From NCBI RefSeq assembly GCF_048128805.1, contig NC_135998.1, positions 7,337,156-7,401,155 of the forward strand: 64,000 bases of DNA, written 5' to 3'. Of this stretch, positions 34,587 through 46,071 are shown one piece after another; the stretch's first letter is position 1; every line of letters starts with the position of its first letter. Position numbers and translations under genes: made by a program. The notes under the pieces are model-generated. The model was not told the DNA's origin and made no database searches. It saw only the letters and a program-made list of their open reading frames with translations. This DNA comes from Centroberyx gerrardi (lineage: Eukaryota > Chordata > Actinopteri > Beryciformes > Berycidae).

Positions 34587-34982
34587 GCGGATATTACACT
34601 TGAAGCCAAACAAACCGGCGCTGTTTCACTTGCAGATGAAAACGTGGAAAATAACAAAAAGGTTGTGGCGGTCCAGCCCATGCCCCAGAACGTGAATGTG
34701 ACTTTCTGTGTCCACTACCTCACCCGCTCCCCGGGCCAGACAGTGGCTGTCACGGGGAACCAGCAGGAGCTGGGGAGCTGGAAGGAATTCATCCCACTGG
34801 AGAGGGCCAAGGACGGGTACTGGACCAGTGTGATCAGCCTCCCCGCCGAGAGCCATGTGGAGTGGAAGTTCGTGCTGGTGGAGGAGGGTGAGGTGCGTCG
34901 CTGGGAGGAGTGTGGCAACCGTTTCCTCGAAACTGGGTATGGAGACGACCTGCATGTTCACAAATGGTGGGGACTCCTATAA
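28386..34982 (+). CDS. stbd1: Starch-binding domain-containing protein 1 (STBD1), enlarged
   Basis: STBD1 is a membrane-anchored glycogen-binding protein that tethers glycogen to ER/lysosomal membranes for glycophagy. Three exons join in phase: 28386-28665, 30146-30627 and 32337-34982, giving about 1135 residues. An N-terminal hydrophobic anchor ('GPAVAMAIIAMLSVLAAFIIY', about residues 27-47) is followed by a basic stop-transfer 'RGKRRK', a very long acidic low-complexity region, and a C-terminal CBM20 starch-binding domain (about residues 1040-1135; 'ELGSWKEFIPL', 'EWKFVLVEEGE', 'WEECGNRFLETG'). The end 'HKWWGLL' matches the vertebrate family. The human protein, as I recall, is about 360 residues, so the middle is roughly four times longer here. 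An Atg8-interacting motif candidate is 'NYQVLPW' near residue 948. A polyadenylation signal AATAAA lies at 36031-36036. Confidence 0.92.
29853..29958. mobile_element. Tc1-like 3' terminal fragment in stbd1 intron 1
   Basis: Ends 'gtgtccaaacatttgactgg' then 'cagtgta', preceded by 'gtcaaaataaagacaaatgc', the well-known terminal layout of fish Tc1-like elements. Only one end is present. Confidence 0.6.
30794..31270. mobile_element. Inverted-repeat element with 9-bp TSD in stbd1 intron 2
   Basis: Long terminal inverted repeats of about 75 bp ('CTGGTGTCCAGCCTCCATGA' at the left; its complement at the right, with some mismatches) flank a 330-bp core. The 9-bp direct repeat ATGCATATA lies on both sides (30785-30793 and 31271-31279). 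The core has a short open stretch reading 'DLAIDELKQEQSDVYD'. The superfamily is not identified; 9-bp duplications are typical of MULE-type elements. Confidence 0.7.
31276..31436. mobile_element. Snap-back hairpin MITE
   Basis: Two arms of about 58 bp ('acaataaagacttaaacaca' left; 'tgtgttcaagtctttattgt' right) form an imperfect palindrome around a ~40-bp loop. The element to its left appears to have inserted at its outer edge. Confidence 0.65.
32337..34982 (+). CDS. stbd1: stbd1 exon 3: acidic repeat region and CBM20
   Basis: 881 codons in one exon, starting with GTG TGT directly after 'gcctag' in phase 0. Between about 33110 and 33980 irregular units of 30-50 residues recur, each with an 'LPS[FSC]' core then 'xQ..E' and an acidic/Asn segment. 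Asp runs (near 32480-32505) and a Thr run from (ACA)n (34554-34586) add to the low complexity. The CBM20 starts near 34692. Confidence 0.85.
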
Positions 34983-34999
34983 AAGAGAGAGAGAGAGAG

Positions 35000-36040
35000 A
35001 GGAAGAGAAGAGTTGCAGAGGTGAGAGGAGAATCAAGTGTGTTTTGAGAAGAGTGCAATTCCATATTTCTTCCTTCTCCTTTTAAACATTAAGTTCATTC
35101 ACTGTCAAGGTCTGATCAATCAAGCCAAGTTAATCACAGTTACAGGCTTCACAACGCCCACATGGTGAAAACAAGAAGTGAAAACAACACCCCCCAACCT
35201 TAGAAAAATCAATACCCGCATAGTACAGTAACCTAATGAGACTTTTCTCAGACGATTGCCCAGTACAAGACCATGATAGCGAGTGAGTTAGCGGACACTT
35301 CAGGGAGCCGAAAGATGGCAGTTGGACTGTAAAAGAAGCCTCACAAAAAAAAAAAAATGTCTTCCTTTTTTTATTTTGCTGTGGCAATATCTATGATTAT
35401 GCAATTTGCACCTCCTTTAAAAGTGAGTGATTTAATGCAAGTCATTTATATATATAAAAGCAGAGAATTTATTACTTTATGTCCTTATGCTGCTTGAATA
35501 CTCCCTTAACAATCTGTGAGATGAAATGCACATAGTTCACTTTTTACTACAGCAATAATCAAAGCAATAATTGTTCAGTGCATTGTATGATTGATGTAAA
35601 TCAGGTATTCTAAATTGTTTACCACTATACTGTGATAGAGTTGTGAATTTTGATGCTGCTTTTTCTCCCGTGGGATTCAGTGCATGCAAGAACGTCCCAT
35701 CATTGTTCTATGATATAGTGCCTTTTCAATCATGATTTTTCTATTACTGTGTTGCTGGACGTCATTTATGTTTGACCTCACAACGTTTCCCATTACAAAT
35801 CTTATGGTTTTACTGATATTAATCCTTGCACTCAAATCTGATTCTAATTACGTTTTCAGTGCTGTTGTCACGGTAACAGCCCAGTTTCTTTGTCAAGTTT
35901 CAGTTAATCTCACTCAGTGTAGATTAAACTCGCTGTATCTCAGATATATCAGAGTATCTTATGCAATATTGTGATAATAATGCTACTCTTGAATGTTAAT
36001 GTTAAGGTGGAGTGGTGGAGTCGTTTACCAAATAAACTAA
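35000..36040 (+). other. stbd1 3' UTR
   Basis: Non-coding, ending at AATAAA (36031-36036). A (GA)n stretch directly follows the stop codon. Confidence 0.6.
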
Positions 36041-38700
36041 TTTTACAAGACTGTCACAGTTGGGCAGATGTGTTTCTTGTGCGCTCTAAATTCATTACGA
36101 GAACAGAAGTTTGGAGATAATTGAAGCTCTTTGTTCCAAGATGAAAAAATTGTCCCACACTCTCTTAACATAACTGATAACATGACAATGATTGGTACAT
36201 TTTAAAGGATGGTAGGTAACTCATGTCCTTTTTTTTTTTTTTTGACTGGATCATGTATTCTCAAGATGTTGTATAATTGGTCCTAATAATCCTAAATGTA
36301 TTTTATTTTATTTAGCCTTTATTTTACCAGGAAGTCCCATTGAGATTCAAAATATCTTTTCCAAGGGAGACCTGGCCAAGAAATGGCAGCAGGGGTTACA
36401 CAATAAAACATACAAAATGGTACAAAAAAAAGAAAAATACAAAAATATGTACAATATAAATAAATAATCACCATTTAGATCAGAAACAGGAGCAAATAAA
36501 AACAATGCAAGAGTTACATTTGCATCAATCCTGCTTCATCTACCTTTGTCTAAACTGAAGTTGTTTATTCCATATAACCAGTGTTTCATTTTTGACTTCT
36601 TAACATGCATTACTTCAGTATTAACACATTAACCCCTCAGCATTAACCTTGTCCACCAGTTTTCACATTTCGTGCCAACAATTTTCTCAAAGTGCAGGTT
36701 TCCTGTGATGAACTGTGAGCGACTCATAAAGGATTTATCACCAGAAGCGATGTCCCATGCTTTAAAAGCTCTATTAATACTTTTTTCCTAGAGCCAAGAG
36801 ATATTGCTCTCCCCCATTGAACCCAATGGAGAAAGCTTCTAATCAATGTGTCTGTCTTGAATAATTGCAGATTTCCATTCCATACCGCTATAATATGTAA
36901 AAAATCATTACCTCAAGTTCATAATTCAGGATCTCAGATCCAGTCTGTCATAGTGTCATCATTTCAAGGACTTAAAAAAGCACCGTAACTTGTTCGACTA
37001 TTATTCTACTCTTATCATTCTGTCTGTAAAAGTTGGTTTTACGGTTTTTCAAATGGTGGAAATCTACTTTTGGGACAAATCTCTTGAATCCATCCACCTT
37101 CATAACTATAGAATTTAGGTATAATACAATATAAAAGCTGCACGACATCCTGGTTAAATTTCAGTGAATCATTGACTGATATTTCAACACACAAATGGGC
37201 TAAAACCACGGACAGGCTCACTCCTAGTCTAGAGTCAAGGGAAGTATTGACGAACTCGCTTGAATTGATGCCTGAATTTAGTTTATTTGCATTTCTTGTC
37301 AGTCAAAACAAAAGCCAAGACCACGACCTTCATTCAGGTCCAGCTGGCTGGCTGAGAGCCAGCCCATGCAGGGCGAGCGTCATCATCAGGCGTATTTCCA
37401 CGCCAATTTGTCATCTCCACGCTCCAAGGTGACTCCCCTGTATATGAAAAGCGCTGCTCATCTTCCAGTCCAGGGAATCTGTTGATGGTGAACAGTACAC
37501 ACACACACACACGCACGCACACACGCGCACGCACAATTCTTTGGGTACAGCCAGTCCTGTAAATGATTCATCCACACTGCAGGGAGTGGGCAGGTTTTTG
37601 CGAGGTCATTTGAGAGACTAAAACCACACATAAGCACTTTGAGTGAGGCGGAGAAGAGGCATTACAGGGAGAATTTTAGCCTCAGTATACTGTATGTTTT
37701 TTAATCTGAGAGTGAAGTGGTTTCTTTGAAGTCAAGCAGGGCTGGCTTTAAACTGCTGGAGGTCCGTGGCAAAAGCTTCTGTGGAGGCAAATCCTACCCA
37801 CCATCAAGCAATAAAGACCGAGTAAAATACCTTTATTTATTTTTCTAAAGTAGAAATAATAAATTAAAAGATGCGTGAGGCCCTAGATATTTGCCTATTC
37901 AGCCTATATGGGAGCACCGGCTATGAAGTCCAGCACATAGAAGGATCCAGGGCAAATCAGTCATCAAAATGCCTTACAAAGGAGTTACAAAATGCTTTCC
38001 AGGCCTTAAAAGAGTAATAAATAAAAGTCACAGAGGGAAACAAAATGTCCGACATGGATTAGAAACGGAGTGGAATCAAACAGGGAAACACAACGACAAC
38101 AGCCTCCCGACAAAAATCTGATTTAAAAACTGAAAAGATGCACTCATTTTTCCAGCCTGATGGCACATTTCTCTGTGGATCAGCAGGACTCCAGAGTTCC
38201 CCACGCTGAACCTGCCTCTGTAAACCCTTTACATGTGCGTGTGCCCTTTCTGTGAAACTTAACCCCGGCTGTCGTTCCACATTTGGAAGACCCCCCTTCA
38301 TCCAAAGTGACTTACAGTAACGGGAGTGTCCCCCCCGTGGGAGTCGAACCTCTAACCTTTGCAGGGTTAACGCCACGCTCTGGCCTCCGGGCCTGATGTG
38401 ACCCAGTTTAAACCGGGTCAGCAGGACTCTGCCCAGCCGCAAGTTGCGTGATTTCTGCTCTCTTTTCTGTATCAAAACACGAGTTCAGCGAACTTCTGCC
38501 TGTTTGCCCAAGCAGGTCAGAAAGCCAAATATAACTGTGTTGACAAAACAGGGTTTGATGCTTGAGGCTGTTTTTCCCAGAAATGTAATTTCTCTTTCCG
38601 TATCTGATCATAATAAAACAAATAAACTTGTTATTTGTTTGTATAATAAAATCTTGTTCAGTCTAGTGAGGTGCGTAGAACTAAACTTAACTACAGGATA
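36041..38700. other. Intergenic DNA, no gene
   Basis: Contains a recognisable fish interspersed repeat at about 36297-36480 ('taccaggaagtcccattgag', 'ccaagggagacctggccaag') and a fragment near 38290-38390 with 'catccaaagtgacttacagt' and 'gggagtcgaacctctaacct'. Open stretches are short and unconvincing. Confidence 0.4.
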
Positions 38701-38702
38701 AA

Positions 38703-38817
38703 GGGACAAGGTCTGCACTCCCCAAAAATTAGAGGCTCAAAACTTATTAAAAATCATTGATTGACCCAAGTTCTGAGCCTCTAATATATATTTTTGGGGA
38801 GTGTGGACCTTGTTCCA
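38703..38817. mobile_element. Palindromic snap-back repeat
   Basis: Arms 'ggacaaggtctgcactcccc' + 'attagaggctca' and their near-complement on the right ('gagcctctaat', 'ggggagtgtggaccttgttc') surround a short loop. It looks like a small hairpin MITE; no target duplication was resolved. Confidence 0.65.
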
Positions 38818-38824
38818 ATAGTCA

Positions 38825-39545
38825 AGGTTGGAAGTAACTAATTACATTTACTCATGATACAGCTGCTTTATGTACTTGTACTTTTTTGAGATCAGTACTT
38901 TTATTTTTACATAAGTACGTTTTTGCTGAAGTAGCTACATTCTAAATCACATCCATTACAGAGGACAGATTTTGTGTCTCTCCATCAGCATTAGAAACTG
39001 GACCAATGTAAATTGACCAATTGTGGAGCCATTCACAGTGAAGAGTAATCTGGTTTTACTTTGTTTGTGCACTTTATTTTGTAATTTCTAATCTTTACAA
39101 TTAAAAGAACTCTGTCCTCTCTTTCTTTTAGAATAAAAATGGAAAAGATCACATATAACAACATTCTCTTTTCTAAAACTTTACATTTCAAATGCGCTAC
39201 TTTTTACTATTACTTGAGTAGAAGAGAAGAGCAATCTGGTTTTACTTTGTTTTTACACTTTATTTTATAATTTCCAAATTTTCCAATTAAAAGAATCTAG
39301 TTTGGACTCTCCTCCTTTTAGAATCACATGGAAAAGATCACATGTAACAACGTTCTCTTTTCTAAAAAATCTAATAATAACTCTTACTCTGTAAAAGTAA
39401 CTTTTACTCTGAGGACATTTTAAATGAGCTACTTTTTACTTTTACTTCAGTAGATTTTTACACCAGTACTTTTACTTCTACTTAAGTAAAATAGCAGCAA
39501 AGTATCAGTACTTGAGCAGGACATTCTAGTACTCTTTCCACCACT
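38825..39545. repeat. Interspersed repeat with an internal ~140-bp tandem duplication
   Basis: Edges 'ggaagtaactaattacattt' and 'agtactctttccaccactgc' are those of a common fish repeat rich in 'tacttttactt' motifs. Inside, about 39041-39180 and 39223-39371 are diverged copies of each other. Confidence 0.55.
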
Positions 39546-39779
39546 GCCTATAGTTCACTACTACAACATTTCAACATTATAACAGCATGAGCGTGTTAGC
39601 TGTGATCTCCTGAGTCATGTCTGCTGGTTTCAGGAGTGTGCAGGCAGCTCACTCTCTCACTAGTGCTAATGAGGCAGCAGGGAGTGTGTGCACTTTCTAA
39701 GGTTGAAGGTAATCCTTTATTTAGACACTAGGCTTACAACTGACACCACCCATACTCTCTCTCATGTTACTCTGTCTCT

Positions 39780-39801
39780 CTTTGTCTCTCTCTCTCTCTC
39801 G

Positions 39802-39849
<48 letters not shown>

Positions 39850-39850
39850 T
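39780..39850. repeat. (TC)n(AC)n microsatellite
   Basis: Simple sequence. Confidence 0.9.
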
Positions 39851-40639
39851 TGTCAAGCATCTAAACAGTTAAGCCACCCTGGGGCCAGTGTTTGATCTCT
39901 GTTAAGGCAGAAGTCTTAACGCTGAGTCAGCAGTCTGATCCTGAAACTCCCATCTGCTTACAGGCTCTTCACATGGATTTCTTCCACACACAGAATTAGG
40001 ATGTATAGAGCGGGCAAACCCCTTCAAATCAACACTCTGTGGAAATGGTTGTTTGCTGTTAAACTAGTGATATCCAATTGTGTGCTGTGGAGGACCAACA
40101 GTCTGCAGGGTTTCATTCCAACTTATTTCACTGATTAAGTGTGCGATCACACCTATAGTTTGTTGTCCATGGCACATGATTGGATGCCACTGTGTTAACT
40201 AATGCTGATTTTCATGATGACATGATGAAAAGTCAGTGACTCCAGGGCAAAATGGTTAAATGCTGATTAATATGATACAAAGGAAGCAACTTCTCCATCT
40301 ATTTTATTTCCTCAGCACATTAGTTGTCTTGTTTCCAGTAGAACAGAGTGAAAAAAAAACATTATAGTTACCTCTGACTTTGGTGCTAGTGACATGAAAC
40401 CAATCTTTGCCTTTATGGTTTCACCTACATTCATATAGCACTTAAATTGAAGCCACAAACTGCTGTGAAATAACAAACCGTAACAATCAGCTGTAATAAA
40501 CTGACTCTGTTCCATGCATGTTAGACACTGAAAAATTAGCACTATGGGATTCTGGAGCTTGATGTTTTCATCAGAAAGGTTCTTCCCTTTTTAGAAAAGG
40601 TACAATAAGATACAACTGTGCTTTTCTTATGTTATCTTG

Positions 40640-40885
40640 TTTCTGTCCTCTGCTTGCCTTGATAGTGAAGCACTTTGTAAACTTCATTTTAGAAAAGTGC
40701 TACACAACTGAAGCAAGTTATTTGTTTTATTCACTAAAATGTCCGATCATCTCCTCACCTACAATGTAGACAGTTAAACAATCCTGTATTAATTAATATT
40801 TAACAACAAAAAACTTCTCAAATGTGGGTCGCTGGGACAAAATATCAATAATTTGAGGGACTTAGGAATGAAAAGGGACGATGTA
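40640..40885. repeat. Local duplication, copy 1
   Basis: Shares 'actttgtaaacttcatttta', 'ttgttttattcactaaaat', 'atctcctcacctacaatgta' and 'aggaatgaaaa' in the same order and orientation with the segment at about 43830-44095. The flank also contains an L2-type tail hairpin. Confidence 0.75.
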
Positions 40886-41204
40886 ATGCGTATTTGTGGG
40901 TGTGCTTAGATACTTTATAGGGCTTCCTCTCTGCAGGGAAGCAGAAGTTCGCCCGTCTGTGAGAGGCTGGCAGGCAGATCCACATCATGATCCTCCGTCA
41001 AACTTGGACCTGCATGTGTGAAATTCTCTTTCTCTTTGAGTCTGCCGTCTCCGCTTACAACCACCGGCCAATCAGAATGCACTGCAGCATTCCGTTTGAA
41101 CTTTGACCTTGAGAGTTTGTATAATAATATCAGAGAGTGTATGTATGTATGTATGTATGTATGGCTGTATCTCATATTTATTGTTATATATTGTATTTAC
41201 TATT

Positions 41205-41252
41205 TCTTCTCTCTTCTCTTCTCTTCTCTTCTCTTCTCTTCTCTTCTCTTCT
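41205..41252. repeat. (TTCTC)n microsatellite
   Basis: About nine pentamer units. Confidence 0.9.
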
Positions 41253-41542
41253 GTCTGAAAAAAACGTTGCCTATTTTTGGCAGAGTAAATGTCACAAAGC
41301 CTATTAATAGTGTACAGGATTTAACTGTCCTCTCTTTTCTTTCACTGCCCCATCACTGCTGTGTGTATTCTAGTTTTGTTCTCCAATGACAGGACCAAAA
41401 CCAAAAGGTAGGAAATGGAAATCTTGAAATGGGTCTGTAATTATTCTTGAGCCGCGTGTGGCAGGTTGAATAAAACACTGAAGGTCGGCAGCTTCAAAAT
41501 AAGGTAAATTTAGCCCTGCAAGATGAGTCTACACCTGCATAG

Positions 41543-41930
41543 TAGGGATGGGACGATCTGCTTATCTCACAATATGATTCGATACGCGATATGGGCTTCA
41601 CGATTCGATACAGCCACGAATAAATAAAAGTTTAGTGACAACAAAGTGTCTGACTGTGCAGAATTATGTTTATTTCTGAGCCACAAATCTTTCTAGCGAT
41701 GGAATTGGCTTACTAAAAGGTAAAAAAAAACTATTTAAAAATGTCATTACAAAGTGTAAATAATATAATTTGGATGAGAGCTTGTGAAATTGTGATGGGT
41801 AAGCATCTCATTTATGATTACAACAGCAGAATGACATGGAGCTAATATCGCGATTCATTTTTCTGCTGCACGATACGTATTGTCACATTTTTGAATTGTG
41901 ATATAATTGTGATATATCATCCCATCCCTA
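41543..41930. mobile_element. hAT MITE with perfect 8-bp TSD
   Basis: Ends TAGGGATGGGACGAT and ...ATCATCCCATCCCTA are inverted repeats. The 8-bp CTGCATAG occurs at 41535-41542 and 41931-41938. At 388 bp with no coding capacity it is non-autonomous. TAGGG...CCCTA ends are known for a hAT branch. Confidence 0.85.
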
Positions 41931-42599
41931 CTGCATAGCCTTCTATTTTACGGTGTATGAAAGAAAAATCTTATGTTGTTCCATACTGAAAAAGTCTGAA
42001 ATTGCTCAGTACAGTGTCATGGCACAAGCAGCTGGCCACACAGGCTATTTATAAAGCATGCCAGTCCTCATTCCTCATGCTGCGGCCGCAGCAGTGACCT
42101 TCACTGCACTGCATGTCTATGAGGGGAGGAGCGACGAGTAAGGGTTAAACTGCAGGGGAAGTTATATGAGCTGCGCTGAGCTTTTTCTTTTTTTTAACCC
42201 TTACAAACGCAGCCATTTGTAGTAAATCACTCACTCTGTATCACTGAGCCTCTCTAACCTGCAGCTGCATGTGGATCTCTCTAGGGGTTAAAATCCTAAA
42301 ACCCCTGTCATCTTTAAATCGTTGCCAACAGGCTTTTCATATAATTTCTCTGTCAAGCGTCTGTCATTTTATTCTGCTATCCTGTTCTATCTATTCAGTT
42401 ACTGGCTTTTATTGAAACCTGTTATTTGCTTTTGTGATGTGCTATTAATGTTATTTACTATTGGCTCTTTTTTTTCTTTTCTTTTTTTAAATGTACAGCA
42501 GGTGCGCTTCCTCTGGTGGTTCTTTTTGGGTGGGTGTGGAGTGGGTGTTCTGCCAGCACGGAAAACCATGAGGAACATGGGATGATGCAGGGGATACTG

Positions 42600-42660
42600 A
42601 CAAAATGTCACTTTGGACAAAAGCGTCTGCTAAATGACAAAATGTAATGTAATGTAATGT
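42600..42660. repeat. Fish repeat tail
   Basis: 'tttggacaaaagcgtctgct' followed by 'aaatgacaaaatgtaatgta' is a tail shared by many fish repeats; no longer body is evident. Confidence 0.5.
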
Positions 42661-43299
42661 AGTGGCACTCCAAAAATCCAGAAAACAGCAAGACTTGCAA
42701 GACTTGGTCTCCGGTAAACATTTTTTTAAATTTTAGCTGAATCAGGCTATCATCAGAACACTATTGGAGTGGGGTTTTTTTGTCTGTAAATCACTTTGTA
42801 ACTCTGTTTTGAAAAGTGCTACAAAAATAAAACATACTATTATTGCTCTTAATACTCTTGCACTGAGCCATAAACCGTAATACAATCTGTGACTTGCACC
42901 AAAGAGCTGGAGATGAGTGGATGTGAGAGCAAACCGAGAGCCGATCTGGCTCCACGCCAGGCCGGGACAACCCCCCTATCAGTGACATCATCGCTGTCCC
43001 AGAGGACATTGCAGTTGTGGGCTGAATGCAGCGCGCGTGTGTGTGTGTGCATATGTATGGATGGGAGAAAAAAAGAAAGAGAATGAGAGAGAGAGGAAGA
43101 GATGCAGAGAGAGAAACAGAGTGAGAGTGGAAGAGCATATGTTCTTACATAATGCATGAGACCTGGGTGTTTTTGGGTTGGCACTCCTCTAAAGAGGTCA
43201 GGTCATCAAATATTTACAGTAATTACAACCATTTGTGCCCATCATGCGGTAAAGTAATGGGCTGAGATACAGATTCTCTTGATATACCATGATACAGTG

Positions 43300-43630
43300 T
43301 GTTTGTGTGTATGTAATTATGTGTGTGTGTATGCATGTATATAACTATTTATGTATATATGCATAGGTTTTTATATAGAGATGTAAGTATGTATGTATGT
43401 CTGTATGTATGTGTGTATATATGTCTGTAATTCTAACACACACACACACACACACACACTGATACAAAGTGATTTGTATCTTAATGCTTTGGCGATATTG
43501 TTCTTAACTTTCATGCCAATAAAGCCTGTTGAATTGTATGTATGTCTGTATCAGTGACACACACACATATCTATATCTATATCTACAGTATATCTATACA
43601 TACAATATATAGATATACATAGATAGATAG
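43300..43630. repeat. Mixed microsatellites (TG)n, (TATG)n, (CA)n, (TATC)n
   Basis: Consecutive simple repeats, with a (CA)n at 43438-43460. Confidence 0.85.
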
Positions 43631-43829
43631 ATGAACAAATCTAAAATCAGCAACAGTAGTGAAATTCTTGCATGGGATCCCCAGTAAAATGTGTTCATGT
43701 GTGGAAGTTGTTTGTCCTCGATGTGAAAAAGTTTATACGACTTCTTCATACCAATTTCAACATGACGCGCTTTAATGTAGTCATGTTTCTCTTTCCATTC
43801 CACCATTGTTTGTTTTTGTCCCTATTTCG

Positions 43830-44095
43830 TGTTTGTGTCTTCTGTTTCACTTGAAGATGAAGCGCTTTGTAAACTTCATTTTAGAAAAGTGTACCACAAA
43901 TAACACAAGTTGTTTGTTTTATTCACTAAAATCTCAGATTATCTCCTCACCTATAATGTAGACAGTCAAACGATCCTGTATTAAATCATGTCTAACAATA
44001 AAAAAAACTTTTTCCTGTGGGACAAAATATCCTCAAACGACAGTCAGTGGCACAATTTGTGTCTATTTGAAGGGTTTAGGAATGAAAAATATTGA
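43830..44095. repeat. Local duplication, copy 2
   Basis: Direct-orientation partner of 40640-40885, about 3.2 kb away and clearly diverged. Confidence 0.75.
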
Positions 44096-44983
44096 AAGTG
44101 TGAGTGATATGCACTGATTGGACTGTCCACTTTTACTGTGAAACTGTTAGTTATCAATTTGTCTCTATGTCAAGACAAATTCCTGCACTTTTATTTAATT
44201 GACTCTAAGGGTAAAAACCCCCAAAACAAAACAAAACAAAACAAAACTCCGGTTCCATAGACTACACTGACCCCTGGCTGCACTTTCCCACTGACCAAAC
44301 ATGCTGTGACTCAGTGCTAAACAGTGAACAAGTGAATATTGAATGAACACAGAGCAAAATAATAAAATAATGTTTATATTTCTTCAAGTAAATAATTACG
44401 CAAACAAAATACATTGAGTGAGACAAATCATTAATTCATTCAGTTCATCATAGGCTTCAACTAAAACTTAAATCATTTAATTATCCTTTATCCTAACCTT
44501 TGACACCCTGAGTATTGACGTTTCACTTGGGAATGATAAAAAGAAATTCAAACGATACAAAAGGCAGTGTGAAAATCTCATAGCAACTTAGCGTTTTAAA
44601 ATCTTCCTCATCTAGAAATCCAAAACAAATAATAAGAAAATCAGATGTGCATGACACAAACTTAATCTCATCACAAATTATAAGACACATTTCTTCAACA
44701 TTAAGGCTGTAAGTGCTGCCACCAAAGCGTTTTTCACAGTTATTAACATCGACATTGATCCATTACAAAAACCTTGAATCAAAACTAGACTCAGTTTTAA
44801 CGGTTCCCCTGGATACGATCCAGGCAGCGAGCGTTACTCTGTACATCCTCTCATCCTCCCAGGCTCCGTTCAAATGTTTCAAATAAAAACGTCGCTGTCA
44901 GTCCCACGCTTTCCGGATGTTTGGATTTCCCTCTGCGACAACCTGAACGCCACGGTTCCTGTCCGTGTTCACCTCCTCTCTAA

Positions 44984-45805
44984 AGGCCAAGTTATACTAC
45001 TGAGTCAAAGTGTCGCCGTGGCAACGCTGTAGGTGTCTATAGTTCTGTCCCCGTGATTCTGCGCTTAGACCGCCGAAACACTAGATGGCAATAATAACAA
45101 CAGAAGCAGTAGTGTTTACATTCTCTGAAACTCATGTTCTGGGATATTTCTCATCACAAATTCAGTGACATTTGGTACTTTGGTAGAATTTAGAGATGAA
45201 GAGACTTTAGAGATTTTGTGAACCTCCTCAGCTCATCTCTCTTCGATCTGCTCCATCTTGTCTTCACTACTGGCGAACATCAACCCCTTGCACCCTGAGT
45301 TTCCCCTTAAATTTCCCCTGAAGTAGCTTCAAAGTTATGAAAAATACCTCTTCCATACTGTACGACAATGTCACATACATACATATTCTGTATCTGCTCA
45401 TTCCAACACTTCATTGAAGCTCTAGCTGCTTACATTGAGTGAAATATTCAAACCCAAGATGCCATTTTGTTATGGCTGCATCATTACAACAAATGGTAAA
45501 AATCTAGATGTCTTGTGCATCATTTTATACACATTTCCCTTTACTTCAGCCTGACATGTTTGGTATCTTTGGAAACCTTGGGATGTTGACTAGAATTTAA
45601 AATAAAGTTCAGTGGGTTTGAACAAAGCTTGGCTGCAGAACATGAGTTTGTAATGATGATCCCCCATGAGGGACCTCAGGGTAAAGTGGTTTTAACCGGA
45701 TACAGTTAGGAGGAAATACGAAGCGGGCCAATCACAGTTCTTGTGCAAACTCCTACAGCGTAGCTATGGCAACACTTTGATGCAGGAGTATAAACTGCTG
45801 GCGGC
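44984..45805. mobile_element. Inverted-repeat transposon abutting the flippase stop codon
   Basis: The left end (about 44985-45062: 'aagttatactactgagtcaa', 'agtgtcgccgtggcaacgct') is an imperfect inverted copy of the right end (about 45728-45803: 'agcgtagctatggcaacact', 'ttgatgcaggagtataaact'). If the flanking TAA (44981-44983 and 45806-45808) is a 3-bp duplication, the size and TSD fit PIF/Harbinger. There is no transposase. Exact edges are uncertain by a few bases. Confidence 0.6.
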
Positions 45806-46071
45806 TAAACGGTCTGCGGCTCCTCCGGCTCCTCGGTGATGGTGCGATAGAGCTGCGGCTGGCTCTGGGCCAGAGGAGAGTCCGTCTGGGGGAACAGGGC
45901 CGGCCGGCTCTTCAGCGGCCGCTTCAGCAGGAACCTGCCGGACGTCACCAGCTCGCCGTAACCCTGCGTGTGGGAGAAGGCGTAACCCGACCGCCGGGTG
46001 CTGATCCTCCGGGCAGGGGGGCGGCGGGGCGCGGGAGCCGGCACCGCCTCCTTTCGCACCTTGTGCCTCAC
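45805..46071 (-). CDS. Flippase last coding exon (cytosolic tail)
   Basis: 88 codons plus a TAG stop. The conserved tail element '[20 protein letters not shown]' is shared by ATP8B proteins and helps place this gene in the 8B class. The remainder is Pro/Arg-rich and ends shortly after, giving a brief tail. The acceptor is 'ctgcag' on the minus strand. Confidence 0.9.
   Translation of the reverse strand: MRHKVRKEAVPAPAPRRPPARRISTRRSGYAFSHTQGYGELVTSGRFLLKRPLKSRPALFPQTDSPLAQSQPQLYRTITEEPEEPQTV

Noticed and set aside
33423..34613. Minus-strand frames of 160-193 codons opposite stbd1 exon 3
   Set aside because: Shadows of the repetitive acidic coding strand; no splice context or family match.
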